Origin: Eutrophomonas brisbanensis
GTDB taxonomy: Bacteria; Pseudomonadota; Gammaproteobacteria; Burkholderiales; Eutrophovitaceae
Direction of reading: 5' to 3'
Assembly (NCBI GenBank): GCA_038141705.1
Contig: JAYQIQ010000004.1
Coordinates: 930,001 to 994,000 of the forward strand
Length of the DNA: 64,000 nt
The notes under the pieces were generated by a model, which was given only the letters and a program-made list of their open reading frames with translations, was not told the DNA's origin and made no database searches. Positions within the stretch are counted from its first letter, which is position 1; every line of letters begins with the position of its first letter. The translations under genes and the position numbers were made by a program. Below are positions 28,766-39,819 of this stretch, in pieces.

Positions 28766-30969
28766 GTGGACTTTCCCTGAGGAAACTATTGAAAGGTCGC
28801 TCGTTGAGGATACTAGTGTTCTCGGCGGTTAGTCTTGGGTTAGTCCTGCTTTATTTGTTGGCCACTGAGACGCCGCAAACGAGCGATGTCTTCAATGAGC
28901 TCCCGATGCTATTAGGCGCGGGCATATTGCTGATTGTGTTATTGATTATTTTGGTCGGGGCACAGCTTAATTACCTGCGCCGTCGACTAAAGGCAAAGGT
29001 TTTTGGGTCTAAGTTGACCGCTCGACTGGTTCTTGTTTTCACCTTGGTGGCAATTGTTCCTGGAGCGGTGATGTACGGGATATCTGTGAAATTTCTCGCT
29101 GGCTCGATGCAATCTTGGTTTGATGTAAGAGTAGATAACGCACTAGAGGGCGGCCTAAATTTAGGTCGGGCGAATTTAGAAAATGGATTAAGAGAGTTAA
29201 AGCAAAAAGCAGAATCAATGGCGGTTAGTTTATCGCTTGAAACTCCAGCTTCGCGACTCGCCACCCTCTATAATCTAAGGGAGCAGGCAGCGATACACGA
29301 GGCGACGCTATTTTCATCTGGTGGTGAGTGTTAGCCCACGCCGCGGAAGATGACGAACTGGTTCCAAGTGCTCCCAGCCAAACAATTTTGCGCAATGTCA
29401 GAGTTCAGCAATCTTATTCTGTCATCGAGGAGGATGCTCTGGCGCGTATGGTTCTCAAGGTGATACTTCCGGTATATACGCTTGACGAAGAGCTCGAGGT
29501 ATTTTTACAGGTCTCACAGTTTGTGCCGGAAAACTTAGCGCGAGATGCGGTTTTAGTTCAAGAGGCGTATCGGGATTATCAGGAGTTGTCTCTATCTAGA
29601 TATGGTTTACAGCGTCTTTATAACATCGCGCTGGCATTATCTCTTGGACTTGCTCTATTTTCAGTTATCTTGTTGGCAGTTATGTTTAGTAATCGTTTAT
29701 CAGCTCCATTAGGGTTTCTAGAGGCCGGTACTCGAGCGGTAGCTCAGGGAGATTTTAGTCAGAGGCAGCCGATAAATCGACAAGACGAGCTTGGAGTGTT
29801 GACGGAGTCCTTTAGTACTATGACGCGACAGTTGGCAGAGGCCAAGGCCTCTGCGCAAGGGCATGAGGCTGCGCTCACCCATGCCAACGCTTATTTGGAA
29901 AACATCTTAGCCAATCTGTCGGCTGGCGTGTTGTCATTTAACGCGGATTTTTCCCTTCAGGCGTTTAATAGCAGTGCCGAGAAAATTCTAGGACGATCTC
30001 CGGAAGGGGAGTTGAGCAATAAGCCAGAAAATATCGAGGACAAGATTCTCAGGAGAGTTAAGCTTCTTGTAGAGACTCACTTCAGTGAGCTTGCAGAATC
30101 AAGCTGGGAGGAACAAGTTGAGCTTGACGATGGAACACATAAGAAGATGATTTCCTTTAGGGGCTCTAGATCTGATGAGGGTGGTGAGCCTGGCTACCTA
30201 ATTGTTTTTGACGATGTTACAAATTTACTTCAGAGCGGAGCGTTATGCTCTTTGGGGCGAGGTTGCACAAAGGCTCGCCCACGAAATAAAAAACCCATTA
30301 ACCCCCATCCAGCTTTCTGCTGAGCGCCTCAGTCATAAGTTACGGGACAAATTAGGGGTGGATGACGCGAAAATCTTAGATCGTTCTACAGGTACGATCG
30401 TTGATCAGGTGGCGGCCCTCAAGACGATGGTCAACGCATTTAATGAATACTCTCGTAATCCCGCAAAAATTTCAAAGCCTGTTGATATTAATTTGTTGGT
30501 GGCAGATATAGAAGAATTATATCGGGCTTCGCGAGCGGAAATAGTGGTTAGTTTAGCTCCAGGCCTCCCGAAAGTCATGGGCGATTCTGGCAAGTTGAGG
30601 CAGCTGCTACATAATCTAATTCAGAATGCGGAGCAGGCTACAGAGGGTGTAACAAAGCCGAAAATAGTTATTGAGACAGAACTAAAAAACGATATGGTTT
30701 GCGTTAAAGTTCAGGATAACGGACCGGGCTTCCCAGACACCCTCATTTCTCGAGCGTTTGATCCTTACGTTACGAGCAAGGCGAAGGGGACTGGGTTAGG
30801 TCTGGCAATTGTAAAAAAAATAATAGAAGAACATGCTGGCGAGGTCGATATAGTTAATACTTCAAATGGCGCTCTAGTAGAGGTGATGTTTTCAAATCTC
30901 ACACAAGCGCAAAACGAAAAAAAATCTGCGAGAGACAGGCTGATCGATGGGAAAAATATTAGTTGTTGA
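28762..30969 (+). CDS. ntrY: Sensor histidine kinase NtrY, with two one-base frameshifts
   Basis: Membrane-bound kinase of the NtrYX pair, 735 residues after repair. The N terminus has several hydrophobic helices, then a periplasmic region, a HAMP segment (SNRLSAPLGFLEAGTRAVAQGDF), a PAS domain (LENILANLSAGVLSFNADF) and the HisKA box AQRLAHEIKNPLTPIQLSAE with the phospho-His. The ATPase has NLIQNAEQA, DNGPGFP and GTGLGLAIVKK. One base is missing near 29329-29331 and one is extra near 30233-30236. The start ATG overlaps the DUF4390 stop. I read the breaks as sequencing errors. Confidence 0.92.
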
Positions 30970-32190
30970 CGACGAAGTCGGGATACGAGAGCTCCTATCA
31001 GAGATCCTTCGAGAGGAGGGCCATGAAGTATCTCTAGCAGAAAATGCGTCGAAGGCGCGTGAACGCTTTTCTACATTTTCTCCTGACTTGGTTTTGCTTG
31101 ACATTTGGATGCCGGATAGCGATGGAGTTACTTTACTAAAAGAGTGGTCATCGACGGGGGCGCTCACGATGCCAGTCATAATGATGTCTGGACACGGTAC
31201 GATCGACACCGCGGTTGAGGCTACCAAAATGGGTGCGTTCACCTACCTTGAAAAACCGATTGCCCTACAAAAATTACTAGCAACAGTTACTGGCGCCCTT
31301 AGCAGAGCCCCAAAAAATACGAGCTCGGCCACGTACGTCTCACTGGGAAAGTCTGAGGCTGCTGCCGACATGAAACGCCAGCTAGAGGCTTTGAGAGGGG
31401 TACTGCACCAGTTTTTTTAAGGGAGCAACCTGGATCGGGGGCGGACCAATGCGTGCAAATCTTAGTCGAGCGGGGATCTAAATTACTAGAGATAGACTCA
31501 GAGCAAGCTTATGATGAGAAGATAGGGCTTCTTGACGCAGAGTTTTCAAAGGGCGCAATTTATTTTAGAGAGATTTCTAGGTTAACTGCGACGCAACAGT
31601 TAGGTTTGCTCGCACGGGTTCCCGACCTTCTTAAGAAGGGGGTTAGGATCTTTGCCTCATCTGCAGTTTCCCTAAATGATTTGGCAAGTCAGCAGTTATT
31701 TGACGTGAAGTTATTGGAAAGCTTGTCGACTGCCACCATAACGGTTCCGCCCCTGTGCGATAGGCGAGACGACATAATCGAGATAGCTAAAGCAATGTTG
31801 TTCGCCATCAGCCCGACAAAATATTTTTCTGCTGCGGCTCTGAACAAATTTCGATCAGAGGAATGGCCGGCAAACATAATTCAATTGCAGGCCGCTGTCG
31901 CAGCATCAGCTGAACTCGCAAAATCTGAGGAAATTGGTGTTCGTGAGGTAGAGGTAACCATCGAAAAAATAAGCTCTGCCGAAAAGCGTGATTTAAAAGA
32001 AGCGTTAAATTTTGATGTCGACTACCGTACGGCGAGGGAGGATTTTGAAAGAAGATATTTGGAATACCATTTATCCCGAGAGGGCGGAAATATGTCGCGC
32101 GTAGCGCAAAAAGCTGGCCTTGAGAGGACGCATCTTTACCGAAAACTAAAGCAGCTGGGATTAAAAGTTCAAAAGAAAATGGAAGAATAA
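30947..32190 (+). CDS. ntrX: NtrX-like response regulator with a degenerate AAA+ domain, one frameshift
   Basis: 414 residues after restoring one base near 31405. The receiver domain is normal: VVDDEVG acidic pair, LVLLDIWMPDSDG with the phospho-Asp, MMSGHG, and LEKPI. The C-terminal Fis-type HTH (GGNMSRVAQKAGLERTHLYRKL) is also normal. The central domain is shortened and decayed: the P-loop reads EQPGSGAD in place of GESGTGKE, Walker B reads YFREI in place of LFLDEI, and the GAFTGA loop that contacts sigma-54 is absent. So it is unlikely to hydrolyse ATP or activate sigma-54. It overlaps ntrY by 23 bases. Confidence 0.88.
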
Positions 32191-32288
32191 AGACCTAACT
32201 TCGTGGGCGAGGTGGGGGCGTTTACGATAAAATGTAGTTCGCAGATCGTCTGATCAGCAAATCATCCCTAAGTCAGTTGGAATTTCTA

Positions 32289-34286
32289 ATGTTGAAAAAT
32301 GCGGAACTAGCAAACGCCATCAGAGTTTTGTCGATGGATGCCGTACAATCGGCCAACTCTGGCCATCCCGGAATGCCGATGGGAATGGCTGATATAGCTG
32401 AGGTACTTTGGCGAAAAACTCTAAAGCACAACCCCACTAATCAGCACTGGTTTAATCGTGATCGCTTCGTAGTTTCCAACGGTCATGGGTCAATGTTGCT
32501 TTACTCGCTTTTACATTTGACGGGCTATGAGGTGTCAGTTGATGATCTGAAAGCTTTTCGACAGCTGCATTCTAAAACCCCAGGCCATCCAGAATTCGGA
32601 ATCACGCCGGGAGTTGAAACTACGACGGGTCCGCTGGGTCAAGGAATCGCAAATGCAGTCGGTATGGCGTTAGCTGAAAAATTGTTAGCTCATGAGTTTA
32701 ATAAACCAGATTTGGAAATTGTTGATCACAATACTTTTGTGTTCATGGGAGATGGCTGCCTCATGGAGGGGTTATCGCATGAGGTTTGCTCTCTCGCGGG
32801 AACGCTCAAACTTGGAAAGCTTATAGTTTTCTACGATGATAATGGGATCTCAATCGACTCTGAAAAAGGAAATATTAAATCTTGGTTTTCGGAAGATGTG
32901 CCAGCGAGATTTGAATCCTACGGCTGGAGAGTTATTCGAGATGTAGATGGCCACGACAGAGCCGCAATAGAAAAAGCAATCAACCTGGCGATGGAAAAAG
33001 GAGATTCACCCACGCTGGTGTGTTGTAAAACGAGAATAGGCCGCGGTGCTCCAAATAAAGAAAACACCGGTTCTGCACATGGCGCGCCGCTTGGGCCCGA
33101 CGAGATCGCTGCCGCACGCGAAGCAATGGGTTGGGAGCATCCGCCGTTTGAAATCCCCCAGAAAATTTATGAACAATGGGATGCGAAAGAAAGAGGAAAA
33201 TCGCTCGAGGCGGAGTGGGCTGAAAGGTTCTCGGTGTACGAGATGAAATACCCTGCTCTCGCGGGAGAATTTAAAAGAAGAATGGCTGGTAATTTACCAG
33301 AGGATTGGCAAAGCTTTGTAGCCGACGTGCTCAGGGATGTTGATGGAAAAGCGGAAAAGATAGCTACCAGGAAAGCTTCGCAAAACACTCTGGAAATCAT
33401 TGGGCCAAAACTTCCAGAATTGCTAGGGGGCTCGGCAGATCTTGCCGCATCAAACTTGACCATGTGGGGAGGGTCTAAGCCCGTAGAGGCTGAGGGCGGC
33501 AATTACATTTTCTATGGCGTTCGAGAATTTGGAATGGCAGCCATCATGAATGGGGTCGCGTTACACGGAGGCTTGATTCCATACGGAGCAACCTTCCTTG
33601 TTTTCTCCGATTATTGTCGGAATGCTTTGAGAGTGGCTGCTTTGATGGGTATCAGATCAGTATTTGTATTCACGCACGATTCTATTGGTTTGGGGGAAGA
33701 CGGCCCTACTCACCAGCCGGTAGAACACGCGGCCAGTTTGCGTATTATCCCTAATCTGGATGTTTGGCGGCCGTGCGACACGGTTGAAACATTTGTCAGT
33801 TGGACGTCATCTCTGGAGAGGGGAGATGGTCCCTCGTGTTTGCTGGCTACCCGTCAGGGCGTACCACATCAAACGCGAACTCAGGAACAAATAAACGCCA
33901 TATCAAAAGGCGCTTATATTCTTAGTGATGCCGTCAAGCCGCAAGCTATTATTTTGGCTACTGGATCTGAGGTTACGCTTGCGATGCGAGCGAAAGAGGC
34001 CTTAGCCGAAAAAGGTGTCGCAGTAAGGGTGGTATCCGTTCCGTCTACGACCGTTTTTGATCGCCAACCCGAAGAATATAAAAACAGTGTGTTGTTAAAC
34101 GGGATTCCTCGAGTTGCGGTAGAAGCTGGGGTCACCGATTTTTGGCGCAAATATGTGGGGACCGAAGGGGCGGTGATCGGAGTCGATAGATTCGGAGAGT
34201 CGGCGCCGGCAGACCAACTTTTCGAGTACTTTGGTATCACCGCTGGTGCCGTTGAAGAGGCGGTGTTAGCTCTTGTGTCTAAATAA
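32289..34286 (+). CDS. tkt: Transketolase
   Basis: About 665 residues. It has the thiamine-binding signature (GHGSMLLYSLLHLTGY, MGDGCLMEGLSHEVC) and the second-domain FTHDSIGLGEDGPTHQPVEH. It moves two-carbon units in the pentose-phosphate pathway and links it to glycolysis. The ATG at 32289 (MLKNAELANAIRVLSMDAVQ) matches the family start; a TTG 12 bases upstream is less likely. It is the first of the tkt-gap-pgk-fba run, a common proteobacterial order. Confidence 0.97.
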   Translation: MLKNAELANAIRVLSMDAVQSANSGHPGMPMGMADIAEVLWRKTLKHNPTNQHWFNRDRFVVSNGHGSMLLYSLLHLTGYEVSVDDLKAFRQLHSKTPGHPEFGITPGVETTTGPLGQGIANAVGMALAEKLLAHEFNKPDLEIVDHNTFVFMGDGCLMEGLSHEVCSLAGTLKLGKLIVFYDDNGISIDSEKGNIKSWFSEDVPARFESYGWRVIRDVDGHDRAAIEKAINLAMEKGDSPTLVCCKTRIGRGAPNKENTGSAHGAPLGPDEIAAAREAMGWEHPPFEIPQKIYEQWDAKERGKSLEAEWAERFSVYEMKYPALAGEFKRRMAGNLPEDWQSFVADVLRDVDGKAEKIATRKASQNTLEIIGPKLPELLGGSADLAASNLTMWGGSKPVEAEGGNYIFYGVREFGMAAIMNGVALHGGLIPYGATFLVFSDYCRNALRVAALMGIRSVFVFTHDSIGLGEDGPTHQPVEHAASLRIIPNLDVWRPCDTVETFVSWTSSLERGDGPSCLLATRQGVPHQTRTQEQINAISKGAYILSDAVKPQAIILATGSEVTLAMRAKEALAEKGVAVRVVSVPSTTVFDRQPEEYKNSVLLNGIPRVAVEAGVTDFWRKYVGTEGAVIGVDRFGESAPADQLFEYFGITAGAVEEAVLALVSK

Positions 34287-34339
34287 TTTTAGTTGGACTA
34301 AATTTCAAATTTTTTTGTTAGTTTAGAAGGAGTAAGCGA

Positions 34340-35353
34340 ATGACACTTCGCGTAGCAATTAATGGATATGGACGCATCGGAAGAAACGTGCTTCGAGCCC
34401 ATTATGAGGGTGGAAAAAAACACGATCTAGAAATCGTAGCGATTAACGACTTGGGAGATGCGGAAACAAACGCCCATCTCACGAAATATGACACAGCGCA
34501 TGGCCCTTTTCCCGGTGATGTTTCGATCGACGGCGACCACATGGTAGTGAACGGCGACAAAATCAAAGTGGTGGCGGAAAGAAATCCATCCGCATTGCCT
34601 TGGGGCGAAATGAAAGTGGATGTCGTACTCGAATGTACGGGTCTGTTTACCTCAAAGGCGAAGGCGAAAGCGCACATAGAGGCCGGAGCTAGAAAAGTAA
34701 TCATATCGGCCCCAGGCGGTAGTGATGTTGATGCGACAGTGGTTTACGGTGTAAATCACAATGTGTTGACGAGCAAGCATGAGGTTATCTCTAATGCGTC
34801 GTGCACAACCAATTGCCTTGCTCCAGTTGTGAAAGCTTTGAATGACAAATTAGGGGTTGTCAATGGGCTTATGACAACTGTTCATGCTTATACGAATGAT
34901 CAAGTTCTTACAGACGTTTATCACTCAGATCTGCGTCGTGCTCGATCCGCCACCATGTCGATGATTCCTACAAAGACTGGAGCTGCGGCGGCGGTAGGGT
35001 TAGTGCTTCCAGAATTGAATGGAAAATTAGATGGCTTCGCGGTGCGAGTTCCGACAATCAATGTGTCGCTTGTTGATCTAGCGTTTGTGGCGAAAAATGC
35101 CACGACTGTTGAGGAAGTAAATGCAATCGTTAAAGCGGCGTCAGAGGGGTTCTTGAAGGGAGTTCTTGATTACAACGACGGGCCTTTAGTGTCGGTGGAT
35201 TTTAATCACAACCCTGCTTCTTCAATTTTTGATTCGACGCTAACAAAAGTTTCAGAAGGAACGCTAGTCAAGGTGTGTTCGTGGTACGACAACGAATGGG
35301 GTTTCTCGAATCGTATGCTCGATACTACTCTGGCACTTTCCAAGGCCGCTTAG
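34340..35353 (+). CDS. gap: Glyceraldehyde-3-phosphate dehydrogenase
   Basis: 337 residues. The NAD-binding start is RVAINGYGRIGRNVLRA and the catalytic loop is SNASCTTNCLAPV with the active Cys. HAYTNDQ and the S-loop RRARSATMSMIPT are present, and WYDNEWGFSNRM closes the protein. An AAGGAG site precedes the ATG at 34340. It reversibly makes 1,3-bisphosphoglycerate in glycolysis and gluconeogenesis. Confidence 0.98.
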   Translation: MTLRVAINGYGRIGRNVLRAHYEGGKKHDLEIVAINDLGDAETNAHLTKYDTAHGPFPGDVSIDGDHMVVNGDKIKVVAERNPSALPWGEMKVDVVLECTGLFTSKAKAKAHIEAGARKVIISAPGGSDVDATVVYGVNHNVLTSKHEVISNASCTTNCLAPVVKALNDKLGVVNGLMTTVHAYTNDQVLTDVYHSDLRRARSATMSMIPTKTGAAAAVGLVLPELNGKLDGFAVRVPTINVSLVDLAFVAKNATTVEEVNAIVKAASEGFLKGVLDYNDGPLVSVDFNHNPASSIFDSTLTKVSEGTLVKVCSWYDNEWGFSNRMLDTTLALSKAA

Positions 35354-35373
35354 CTATTTGTTGACTTAGTGTT

Positions 35374-36552
35374 ATGAAATTAAAACAAATGAAAGACGTT
35401 TCCCTATCTGGGAAGCGGGTTTTAATTAGATCTGACCTGAATGTGCCGTTGGATGATAGTGGGACCATTACTGATGACACGAGAATAAAAGCTTCACTTC
35501 CGGCAATGAAGTTTGCTCTTGAGAAGGGCGCCGCTGTTATGGTGGTATCGCACTTGGGCAGGCCAAAAGAGGGGCAATATGATGAAAAGTTTTCGCTCGC
35601 TCCAGTAGGCATTAGATTATCAGCGCTGCTAGGACAAGAAGTTACCCTTGTTAGAAATTGGTTAGACGGCGTCGATGTGCGTCCGGGCGAGATTGTGCTG
35701 CTTGAGAATTGTCGGATGAACATCGGTGAAAAGGGGAACGATGAATCACTTTCAAAAAAAATGGGTGAGCTGTGTGACGTGTATGTGAACGACGCATTTG
35801 GCACTGCACATCGCGCTCAGGCGTCAACGCATGGGGTTGCTAAGTATTCTCCGATAGCTTGTGCGGGTCCGCTTGTAACCCAGGAAGTGGAAGCGCTCAC
35901 CAAAGCTCTAGCTGAGCCCAGGCGACCTCTAATTGCGATAGTGGGCGGCTCAAAAGTGTCGACCAAGCTGACAATATTGTCGGCTCTGGCAAAAAAGGTA
36001 GATGCACTAATTGTTGGTGGCGGTATAGCAAACACTTTTTTGATGGCCGAGGGAAAGAATGTCCGAAGTTCACTGTGTGAGCCAGACCTAGTCGAGGAGG
36101 CTAAAAAGGTACTCAGTGCTATACGTTCCAGAGGTGGGGATGTTCCGCTACCAACGGACGTGATTTGCTCCACCGCCGTCAGCCCTGATGCGGTGGCAAT
36201 CACTAAGCCCGTAGAGGACATGGTAGAAAGCGAAATGATTCTCGACTTTGGGCCTGAGAGCATGGCGAAAATAACAGATCAAATTCGTCGTGCCGGAACG
36301 ATTGTATGGAATGGCCCAGTGGGGGTGTTTGAGCTAACTCAATTTAGTCATGGCACTAAAAGTATGTCGGATGCGATAGCGGCGGCTGATGGTTTTTCAA
36401 TTGCCGGAGGTGGAGATACCGTAGCGGCGGTTACGAAATTTAGTGTGGCTGATAAAATTGACTACATATCTACTGCGGGCGGCGCATTCCTGGAGTTTCT
36501 AGAAGGCAAAGTGCTACCAGCTCTGGAAATTTTGCAAACGCGAGCAGACTGA
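35374..36552 (+). CDS. pgk: Phosphoglycerate kinase
   Basis: 392 residues, intact. The substrate-binding blocks RVLIRSDLNVPLDD and VVSHLGRPKEG are at the N terminus; the nucleotide site GGSKVSTKL is in the middle and GGGDTVAAV near the end, where the catalytic-loop glycines lie. It makes ATP and 3-phosphoglycerate, downstream of gap and 20 bases after it. Confidence 0.98.
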   Translation: MKLKQMKDVSLSGKRVLIRSDLNVPLDDSGTITDDTRIKASLPAMKFALEKGAAVMVVSHLGRPKEGQYDEKFSLAPVGIRLSALLGQEVTLVRNWLDGVDVRPGEIVLLENCRMNIGEKGNDESLSKKMGELCDVYVNDAFGTAHRAQASTHGVAKYSPIACAGPLVTQEVEALTKALAEPRRPLIAIVGGSKVSTKLTILSALAKKVDALIVGGGIANTFLMAEGKNVRSSLCEPDLVEEAKKVLSAIRSRGGDVPLPTDVICSTAVSPDAVAITKPVEDMVESEMILDFGPESMAKITDQIRRAGTIVWNGPVGVFELTQFSHGTKSMSDAIAAADGFSIAGGGDTVAAVTKFSVADKIDYISTAGGAFLEFLEGKVLPALEILQTRAD

Positions 36553-36637
36553 CAGTTAAAGTGCATTGCGGGCATTTGCTTGGCACATAACGATCGGCAC
36601 TAACGAAAAACGGATTACTTTTTAAGAGGAAACTCAT

Positions 36638-37682
36638 ATGGCTTTAATTTCAATGAGACAAATGCTTGATCACGCAGCTGAAAACGGTTACGGCATTCCA
36701 GCCTTTAACGTCAATAACTTAGAACAAGTTCAAGCCATTATGGAGGCTGCTGTAGAAACCTCAAGCCCGGTCATAATGCAAGCATCTGCAGGCGCACGTA
36801 GCTACGCTGGGGAGCCATTCTTGCGGCACCTCATCCTTGCCGCTATCGAACAGTATCCAGATGTTCCTATTGTTATGCATCAAGACCACGGAGCCTCTCC
36901 AGCTGTTTGTCAGCGTTCTATACGTTCAGGTTTTTCAAGCGTGATGATGGATGGATCTCTCGAAGAAGATGCTAAAACGCCAGCTTCGTACGAGTACAAT
37001 GTAGCGGTTACCAAAGCACGTTGTAGATATGGCTCATGCAGTGGGGGTCTCTGTAGAGGGAGAGCTTGGATGTTTGGGTTCCCTTGAGACGATGCAAGCT
37101 GACAAGGAAGACGGCTCAGGAGCAGAGGGTACTCTTACTAAGGATATGCTTCTGACTGACCCAGATCAGGCGGCGGATTTTGTGCAAAAGACGGGAGTAG
37201 ACGCGCTAGCGATAGCAATTGGCACGTCCCATGGCGCTTATAAATTTACTCGAAAACCTACTGGAGATATCTTAGCGATAGAGCGAATCAAACAAATTCA
37301 TGCAAAGATTCCGAATACGCATCTCGTAATGCATGGCTCGTCGAGCGTTCCCCAAGAATGGTTAGAAGTGATCAGACAGAACGGTGGTGACATGAAAGAA
37401 ACCTATGGGGTTCCTGTTGAGGAAATTCAAGAGGGCATAAAACATGGCGTACGAAAGATCAACATAGACACCGACATTCGTCTCGCAATGACAGGGGCTA
37501 TTAGGAAGGCATTTAATACGAACAAGAGCGAGTTTGATCCAAGAAAATATCTTAAGCCGGCGAAAGAGGCAGCCAAGTCAATTTGTAAGGCGCGGTTTGA
37601 GGCTTTCGGTACCGCTGGAAATGCGGGAAAGATAAAAGCCATACCGCTTGACGATATGGCCAGCCTGTACGGAATTAATTAG
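36638..37682 (+). CDS. fba: Class II fructose-bisphosphate aldolase, with a one-base frameshift
   Basis: 347 residues after repair, of the zinc-dependent class II family with Calvin-cycle-type length. QDHGASPAVCQRSIRSGFSSV carries metal ligands, and VEGELGCLGSLET, AIGTSHGAYKF and HGSSSVPQEW follow, all characteristic. The frame is broken after AVTKA by one surplus base near 37013-37020; without it, VVDMAHAVGVSVEGELG continues. It ends the glycolytic gene run. The good AAGAGGAAA-type site before the ATG at 36638 supports the start. Confidence 0.94.
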
Positions 37683-37711
37683 GTGTTGAAGAACATCTCC
37701 AGGAGATAGCT

Positions 37712-38152
37712 ATGCCAGAGGTAAGCCCTGTATCGAAAGGAGTGCGCTTAGGATTGGCGCTAATAGAAAACCTTGGATTATTGACGATCGCTATCGCAAC
37801 AGTAGTAGCGGGATATCATGAAGTGCAGCTAATGTTTTCTAACCAGGCCGTTACTCTTGCCGACCTGCTTCTGCTATTTCTATATCTAGAGGTGCTCACT
37901 ATGGTGAGCCTTTACTACAATTCTGGAAAGCTACCAGTACGATTTCCGCTCTACATAGCCATGGTGGCGTTGGCGAGATATATTATTTTGGACGTCAAAG
38001 AACTTGACGTCTGGCACATGATTGGAGTCGCAGCGTCGATTCTCTTAATTGCTGTTGCTGTGCTCGTTATTCGATATGGGCATGTTCGATTCCCGTACTC
38101 CGAAGACGATAATGCGCAACCTTCAAATTTGCCGAATTTTGGAAAAGAGTAA
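37712..38152 (+). CDS. psiE: PsiE-like membrane protein
   Basis: A 146-residue integral membrane protein with about four helices (LGLLTIAIATVVAGY, LADLLLLFLYLEVLTMVSLYY, PLYIAMVALARYIIL, IGVAASILLIAVAVLVI). The YLEVLTM and LARYIILD blocks are those of the phosphate-starvation-inducible PsiE family, whose function is unknown. It lies between fba and purE and probably shares their transcript; I see no phosphate-box upstream. Confidence 0.8.
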   Translation: MPEVSPVSKGVRLGLALIENLGLLTIAIATVVAGYHEVQLMFSNQAVTLADLLLLFLYLEVLTMVSLYYNSGKLPVRFPLYIAMVALARYIILDVKELDVWHMIGVAASILLIAVAVLVIRYGHVRFPYSEDDNAQPSNLPNFGKE

Positions 38153-38164
38153 AGCCCACTTCCT

Positions 38165-38686
38165 ATGAAAAAAAAGATATCTAAACGGTCGCCAATTGTT
38201 GGCATCATCATGGGTAGTAACAGTGACTGGGATGTAATGAGTAAGGCCACGGAAGTGCTTGATGACTTTGGGATTTCTTATGAAGCAAAAGTAGTTTCTG
38301 CGCATCGAACGCCTGACGAGATGTTCGAATACGCTGAGACGGCACAGGCGCGCGGCTTAAAAATAATTATTGCGGGTGCTGGAGGATCTGCGCATCTACC
38401 AGGCATGGTGGCCTCCAAAACGTTGGTGCCTGTACTTGGTGTGCCTGTTACGTCGAAAGCCATGCAAGGATTAGATTCGCTTCTTTCTATTGTTCAAATG
38501 CCCAAAGGAATCCCGGTTGCAACTTTTGCGGTTGGCGAGCCAGGCGCTGCTAATGCGGCACTCTTTGCCGCGTCAATTTTGGCTAATTCAGATGAGACGC
38601 TAAATAAAAAACTCAATAGTTTTCGTAGTCGACAAAGATCCAAGGTGCGCGCTATGAAGCTACCGAAGAAGTCATCGAAAAAATGA
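38165..38686 (+). CDS. purE: N5-carboxyaminoimidazole ribonucleotide mutase
   Basis: 173 residues. The phosphate-binding IIMGSNSDWDVM and VSAHRTPDEMFEY with the catalytic His, and GAGGSAHLPGMV, are the class I PurE signature. It acts with PurK in de novo purine synthesis. The C terminus carries a basic extension beyond about residue 155. It overlaps purK by an ATGA. Confidence 0.97.
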   Translation: MKKKISKRSPIVGIIMGSNSDWDVMSKATEVLDDFGISYEAKVVSAHRTPDEMFEYAETAQARGLKIIIAGAGGSAHLPGMVASKTLVPVLGVPVTSKAMQGLDSLLSIVQMPKGIPVATFAVGEPGAANAALFAASILANSDETLNKKLNSFRSRQRSKVRAMKLPKKSSKK

Positions 38687-39819
38687 TCAAGCCGGGAGCC
38701 TGGTTGGGCCTTCTAGGCGGGGGGCAGCTGGGAAGAATGTTCGTGATGGCCGCCCAGTCACTTGGATACAAAGTAGTGGTTTTAGATCCTGACCCCGCTA
38801 GCCCGGCTGGTCGGATAGCAGAAAAACACGTCTGTTCTCAATACGATGATGTTTCGGCGCTCGACGAGCTGGGGAATCTAAGCGCATCATTCACTACGGA
38901 ATTCGAAAACATTCCATCTGACAGTCTTCGATATCTAGAAAAATATGGGCAAGTAAGTCCGTCGGCTGGGTCGGTCGAGATTGCGCAGGATCGAATTCGC
39001 GAGAAAGATTTTCTTAAGATGCAAGGATTTCAAGTGGTGCCCTATAAGCCCATCCAAGACATTGAAGAGATAGATGCTGGAGGCTGCGAAGATTTATTTC
39101 CAGGGATACTGAAAGTTAGTCGTTTTGGTTATGACGGAAAAGCGCAAGCCCGAGTAAATATTGTTGAAGAGACTAAGAATGCGTTCAAGAGTTTTCGCAG
39201 CTCACCATGCGTACTAGAGAACATAGTTACCTTGGCGGCCGAGCTGTCGGTTATTGTTGCGAGAGATAAGTTTGGTTCTATGAGCGTTTTTCCGGCGGCA
39301 GAGAATAGACATGAGGCGGGGATACTGGATATGTCAATTGTGCCAGCGAGGTTGCCTGATGAGATTATCTCCAAGGCAAAAGAGATAGCTTGTTCTCTTG
39401 CCGAGAAAATGAACTATGTGGGTGTTTTGTGCGTAGAGTTCTTTTTGGAATCAGGCGGCAGTTTACTAATCAATGAAATTGCTCCGCGTCCACACAATAG
39501 CGGGCACTATACGATCGATGCCTGCGCGGCATCACAGTTTGAACAGCAAGCACGTATTGTGGCGGGGTTACCTTTGGGAAGCACAGATCAGCACTGTCCT
39601 GCGGTAATGCTTAACTTATTAGGTGACTTGTGGGATATGGGCGAGCCAAATTGGTTAAAGGTTCTAGAAGATCCAAACGTTAAGCTGCATCTGTATGGAA
39701 AAACAGAGCCGCGTCGAGGTAGAAAAATGGGGCACTTGACTATGATCGGTACTGACATTCGAGAAATATTAGATAGCGCTGAGCATATTAAAAAGTTTTT
39801 AAGGCAGGGAATTTCGTGA
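38683..39819 (+). CDS. purK: 5-(carboxyamino)imidazole ribonucleotide synthase
   Basis: 378-residue ATP-grasp enzyme opening WLGLLGGGQLGRMFVMAAQ. The ATP-grasp core has the LKVSRFGYDGKAQ lysine and LINEIAPRPHNSGHYTIDA, the latter being the family end motif. It uses ATP and bicarbonate to make N5-CAIR, the substrate of PurE. Start and stop overlap both neighbours (ATGA with purE, GTGA with purC), so the three genes are translated as a coupled set. Confidence 0.97.
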   Translation: MIKPGAWLGLLGGGQLGRMFVMAAQSLGYKVVVLDPDPASPAGRIAEKHVCSQYDDVSALDELGNLSASFTTEFENIPSDSLRYLEKYGQVSPSAGSVEIAQDRIREKDFLKMQGFQVVPYKPIQDIEEIDAGGCEDLFPGILKVSRFGYDGKAQARVNIVEETKNAFKSFRSSPCVLENIVTLAAELSVIVARDKFGSMSVFPAAENRHEAGILDMSIVPARLPDEIISKAKEIACSLAEKMNYVGVLCVEFFLESGGSLLINEIAPRPHNSGHYTIDACAASQFEQQARIVAGLPLGSTDQHCPAVMLNLLGDLWDMGEPNWLKVLEDPNVKLHLYGKTEPRRGRKMGHLTMIGTDIREILDSAEHIKKFLRQGIS

